From contig CP036201.1 in assembly GCA_004299845.1 (NCBI GenBank), positions 2,976,001 through 3,040,000 of the forward strand: 64,000 bases of DNA, written 5' to 3'. Both the position numbers and the translations under genes were made by a program. Positions 61,804 to 64,000 of the stretch are shown in pieces (the first letter of the stretch is position 1; every line of letters begins with the position of its first letter). The notes beneath the pieces were generated by a model, which was not told the DNA's origin, did no database searches, and saw nothing but the letters and a program-made list of their open reading frames with translations. Source of the DNA: Verrucomicrobia bacterium S94. GTDB lineage: Bacteria > Verrucomicrobiota > Kiritimatiellia > Kiritimatiellales > Pontiellaceae.

Positions 61804-62823
61804 ATGAAAAGACGAGAATTACTTCAGCAGATGGCGGTTGCCGGAACGGTGCTGGCTCCTCCGGCCTCCATGAGCAATACTTTACCCTCCGATTCGCTTG
61901 GATCTGTACTGCCACGCCGCACATTGGGAAAAACCGGAGAAGAAATCACCTGCCTAGGGCTGGGTGGATACCATGTCGGCTGGCCGGACGATGAAGCGGT
62001 TGCCCAGGCCACAATCGAAAAAGCACTCGAAACCGGAATCCGTTTTTTCGATACCGCCGAAAGTTACGGCGAAGGCCGCAGTGAGGAACGATACGGAAAA
62101 TTTCTGATTCCGAAATATCGGGACCACATATTCCTGATGACCAAAACCGGCGCACGGGATGCTCAAACAGCCCGCGAACATCTCGAAGGTTCGCTGCGCC
62201 GCCTGAAAACCGACCATATTGATCTCTGGCAGATGCATTCCCTTGATGACCCCGCTGATGCCGATGCCCGTCTCGAAGCCGGCGTTCTCGAGGTCGCAAT
62301 GAAAGCCCGAGAAGAAGGTAAAATCCGGCACATCGGTTTCACCGGCCATGCATCGCCCTATGCCCATATCCGGATGACGGAGCACAAAGATGTTCTGGAA
62401 AACTGCTCTACCTGTCAGTTCCCGATCAACCCGGTGGATGCTGCCTCCAGACACAGTTTTATTGAAAACACCCTGCCCGTCCTGCAGAAAAACCGTTTCG
62501 GCGTGCTGGCCATGAAGACGCTGGCCGACGGCCGCTTTTTCGGCCGCAAAGTGATGAATGGAAAAACAATGTGGACCCTCGACAAACCGGTGGTTCCCGA
62601 TGTGCTTTCCATCGAAGAATGCATTCATTTTGCCCTCTCGCTTCCCGTCAGTGTGCTGATTACCGGAGCGGAAAACCCGCAGCTGGTCGAAGAAAAAGCG
62701 GCCATGGTCCGGAACTTTTCCCATCTTTCCGGAGAACAGCGCCTCGCTCTTTCAGACAAAGTCGCTGCATTTGCCGCAGCCGGCAAAGTCGAATACTATA
62801 AAAACGACGACCTCCGCACCTGA
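61804..62823 (+). CDS. Aldo/keto reductase, possibly Tat-exported
   Basis: The 339-residue AKR has the catalytic set in place: FFDTAESYGEGRSEERYG (Asp, Tyr), LMTKTGARDA (Lys) and LWQMHSLDDP (His). The N-terminus KRRELLQQMAVAGTVLAPPA has a twin-Arg and hydrophobic stretch, so Tat export is possible. It starts 9 bases after the receptor stop on the same strand and may share its transcript. The substrate is unknown. Confidence 0.85.
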   Translation: MKRRELLQQMAVAGTVLAPPASMSNTLPSDSLGSVLPRRTLGKTGEEITCLGLGGYHVGWPDDEAVAQATIEKALETGIRFFDTAESYGEGRSEERYGKFLIPKYRDHIFLMTKTGARDAQTAREHLEGSLRRLKTDHIDLWQMHSLDDPADADARLEAGVLEVAMKAREEGKIRHIGFTGHASPYAHIRMTEHKDVLENCSTCQFPINPVDAASRHSFIENTLPVLQKNRFGVLAMKTLADGRFFGRKVMNGKTMWTLDKPVVPDVLSIEECIHFALSLPVSVLITGAENPQLVEEKAAMVRNFSHLSGEQRLALSDKVAAFAAAGKVEYYKNDDLRT

Positions 62824-64000
62824 TCAGTAAACCCGGTTCACCGGATAACCGTGCGATTCAAGCGCACCGAGAATCCGGTCCACGTGGGCATGACCGTTCG
62901 TTTCCACCGTAACTTCCAGCTGCACCTCTTTCAGACGGTCGAGCGATTTAAACTGGTTATGATCGAGTTTGATGATATTCGCATTTTCATCCGAAAGAAT
63001 TTTTGAAACCGCCAGCAGCTGACCCGGTTCATCAGGCAGATCCACCGAAAAACAGCAGATGCGGCCGCGTCGTACCAGACCGTTATCAATCATCGCCGAC
63101 ATCGTTACCACATCGATATTACCACCGCTCACCACCGGCACCACATTCCAGCCTTTGGCCCCCAGTGCATGCAGCGCCGCCAGCGCCAGCACCCCGGAAT
63201 TTTCCGCCACCAGTTTGTGGCGTTCCAGCAGCAGCAGAAAGGATTCCATCAGTCCGGAATCCGGAACCGTAATGATGTCATCCACCAGGTTCCGGATAAT
63301 TTCAAAAGTTTTCACCCCCGGATTTTTCACCGCCACGCCGTCGGCAATCGTATCCACCTTTTTCATGGGGACAATGCGTCCGGCTTCGAGCGATTTCTTC
63401 ATAGCACACGCCCCCTCCGGTTCCACGCCGATCACCTTGACCTCCGGCCGCAACGCCTTCACCGCTGTCACAATTCCGGCAATCAGTCCCCCGCCGCCGA
63501 TCGGCACAAGAATCGCATCCACATGTTCCAGATCCTGGAGAATTTCCAGTCCGATTGTCCCCTGACCGGCCATCACATCCTCATCATCAAACGGATGAAT
63601 GAAAACATGGCCTTTTTCTTTTTCCAGGCGCCGCGCTTCGGCATACGCCTCATCATAAAAATCGCCCGCCAGCACTACATCCGCCCCATACCGCCGCGTC
63701 GCCTCAACTTTAATCAGCGGTGTATTTTTCGGCATCACAATCGTGGCCTTCATCCCCAGCTTCTGCGCCGCCAGAGCCACCCCCTGCGCATGGTTGCCGG
63801 CCGATGAAGAAATCACACCGCACGCCTTTTCCGCATCGTTCAGATTCGCCATTTTAAAATAGGCCCCGCGCAATTTAAACGCCCCGGTCAACTGCAGATT
63901 TTCCGGTTTCAGATAAACCTGATTTCCCGACTCCTCGCTGAACACCGGACTGTGAATCAGCTCGGTGTGCAGCGCCACATTCTCCAGGGTGTTTGCCGCA
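62824..64000 (-). CDS. Threonine dehydratase (IlvA/TdcB type) with C-terminal ACT domain, 5' end outside window
   Basis: This PLP enzyme deaminates threonine to 2-oxobutyrate. It shows VYLKPENLQLTGAFKLRGAY (PLP Lys in TGAFK), GVISSSAGNHAQGVALAAQK, the Gly-rich phosphate loop PIGGGGLIAGIVTA and a C-terminal ACT-like domain (DLPDEPGQLLAVSKILSDEN, LEVTVETNGHAHVDRILGAL). The frame stays open to the right edge (ANTLENVALHTELIH precedes), so the start lies outside; a GTG at 63978 is not the real start. It converges with the AKR gene, the stops abutting with no gap. Confidence 0.92.
   Translation of the reverse strand, partial: AANTLENVALHTELIHSPVFSEESGNQVYLKPENLQLTGAFKLRGAYFKMANLNDAEKACGVISSSAGNHAQGVALAAQKLGMKATIVMPKNTPLIKVEATRRYGADVVLAGDFYDEAYAEARRLEKEKGHVFIHPFDDEDVMAGQGTIGLEILQDLEHVDAILVPIGGGGLIAGIVTAVKALRPEVKVIGVEPEGACAMKKSLEAGRIVPMKKVDTIADGVAVKNPGVKTFEIIRNLVDDIITVPDSGLMESFLLLLERHKLVAENSGVLALAALHALGAKGWNVVPVVSGGNIDVVTMSAMIDNGLVRRGRICCFSVDLPDEPGQLLAVSKILSDENANIIKLDHNQFKSLDRLKEVQLEVTVETNGHAHVDRILGALESHGYPVNRVY

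Noticed and set aside
1-64000. CRISPR array
   Set aside because: No regularly spaced identical repeats with variable spacers were seen; the 40-base repeats at 8345 and 12907 are operator-like, with two or three units only.

Overview
The window reads as chromosomal DNA of a Gram-negative, probably anaerobic or microaerophilic bacterium of the PVC superphylum, most likely Kiritimatiellota. Gram-negative: two TonB/ExbB/ExbD systems and two TonB-dependent receptors. PVC-like: a PEP-CTERM secreted protein and a secreted protein with a C-terminal FY-V-E module. Anaerobic tendency: rubredoxin-flavoprotein fusion, 2x[4Fe-4S] ferredoxins, flavodoxin, and a radical-SAM heme-opening enzyme. The taxon is an inference from gene content, not from a marker gene.

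Layout. 1-8.2 kb is ordinary chromosome: an edge fragment of a secreted protease-like protein, cmoA-cmoB (tRNA U34 modification), a divergent yeiE/yeiH-like pair, an HxlR/flavin reductase pair, a VOC protein, two nitrogenase-associated small proteins, and bioA. 8.2-10.3 kb is a small insert carrying a tripartite hipB-hipS-hipT toxin-antitoxin module, bracketed by the bioA 3' end and a second, diverged bioA 3' end. 10.7-22.6 kb is a type I restriction-modification island: half-size hsdS, hsdM, fic, full hsdS, a frameshifted coiled-coil protein, a DUF3800 protein, a possible RelE/BECR-fold nuclease, hsdR and a YgjP-like metalloprotease. It ends near an IS110 remnant and a tRNA-Thr gene.

23.8-35.9 kb holds redox and sensing genes: rubredoxin-NAD(P)H oxidoreductase, a polysaccharide pyruvyl transferase, maf, a three-gene PAS/histidine-kinase cluster, a DtxR-type regulator, a GltD-like oxidoreductase and a BioD/Pta-like P-loop protein.

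35.9-62 kb is a metal and heme acquisition region. The minus-strand heme operon runs from two secreted proteins (possible hemophores) through a TonB receptor, an Rrf2 regulator, HmuS, HmuT, HmuU and HmuV, with a candidate Fur box in front. Next come a ferredoxin, a HutW/ChuW-type radical SAM enzyme with an N-terminal PCP_red-like domain, DUF2023, flavodoxin and an AraC regulator. Two complete TonB power units (DUF3450, long ExbB, short ExbB, ExbD, TonB, TPR) face each other around a second ferredoxin. The second receptor carries a CxxxM plug motif like the copper receptor OprC/NosA. The heme system plausibly works as a chain: capture outside, TonB import, ABC transport, then reductive ring opening using electrons from ferredoxin or flavodoxin.

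Four genes (coiled-coil protein, hmuU, flavodoxin, DUF3450) are each broken by one missing base in a homopolymer run. This points to residual sequencing error, although a real or programmed shift cannot be excluded for the coiled-coil gene.
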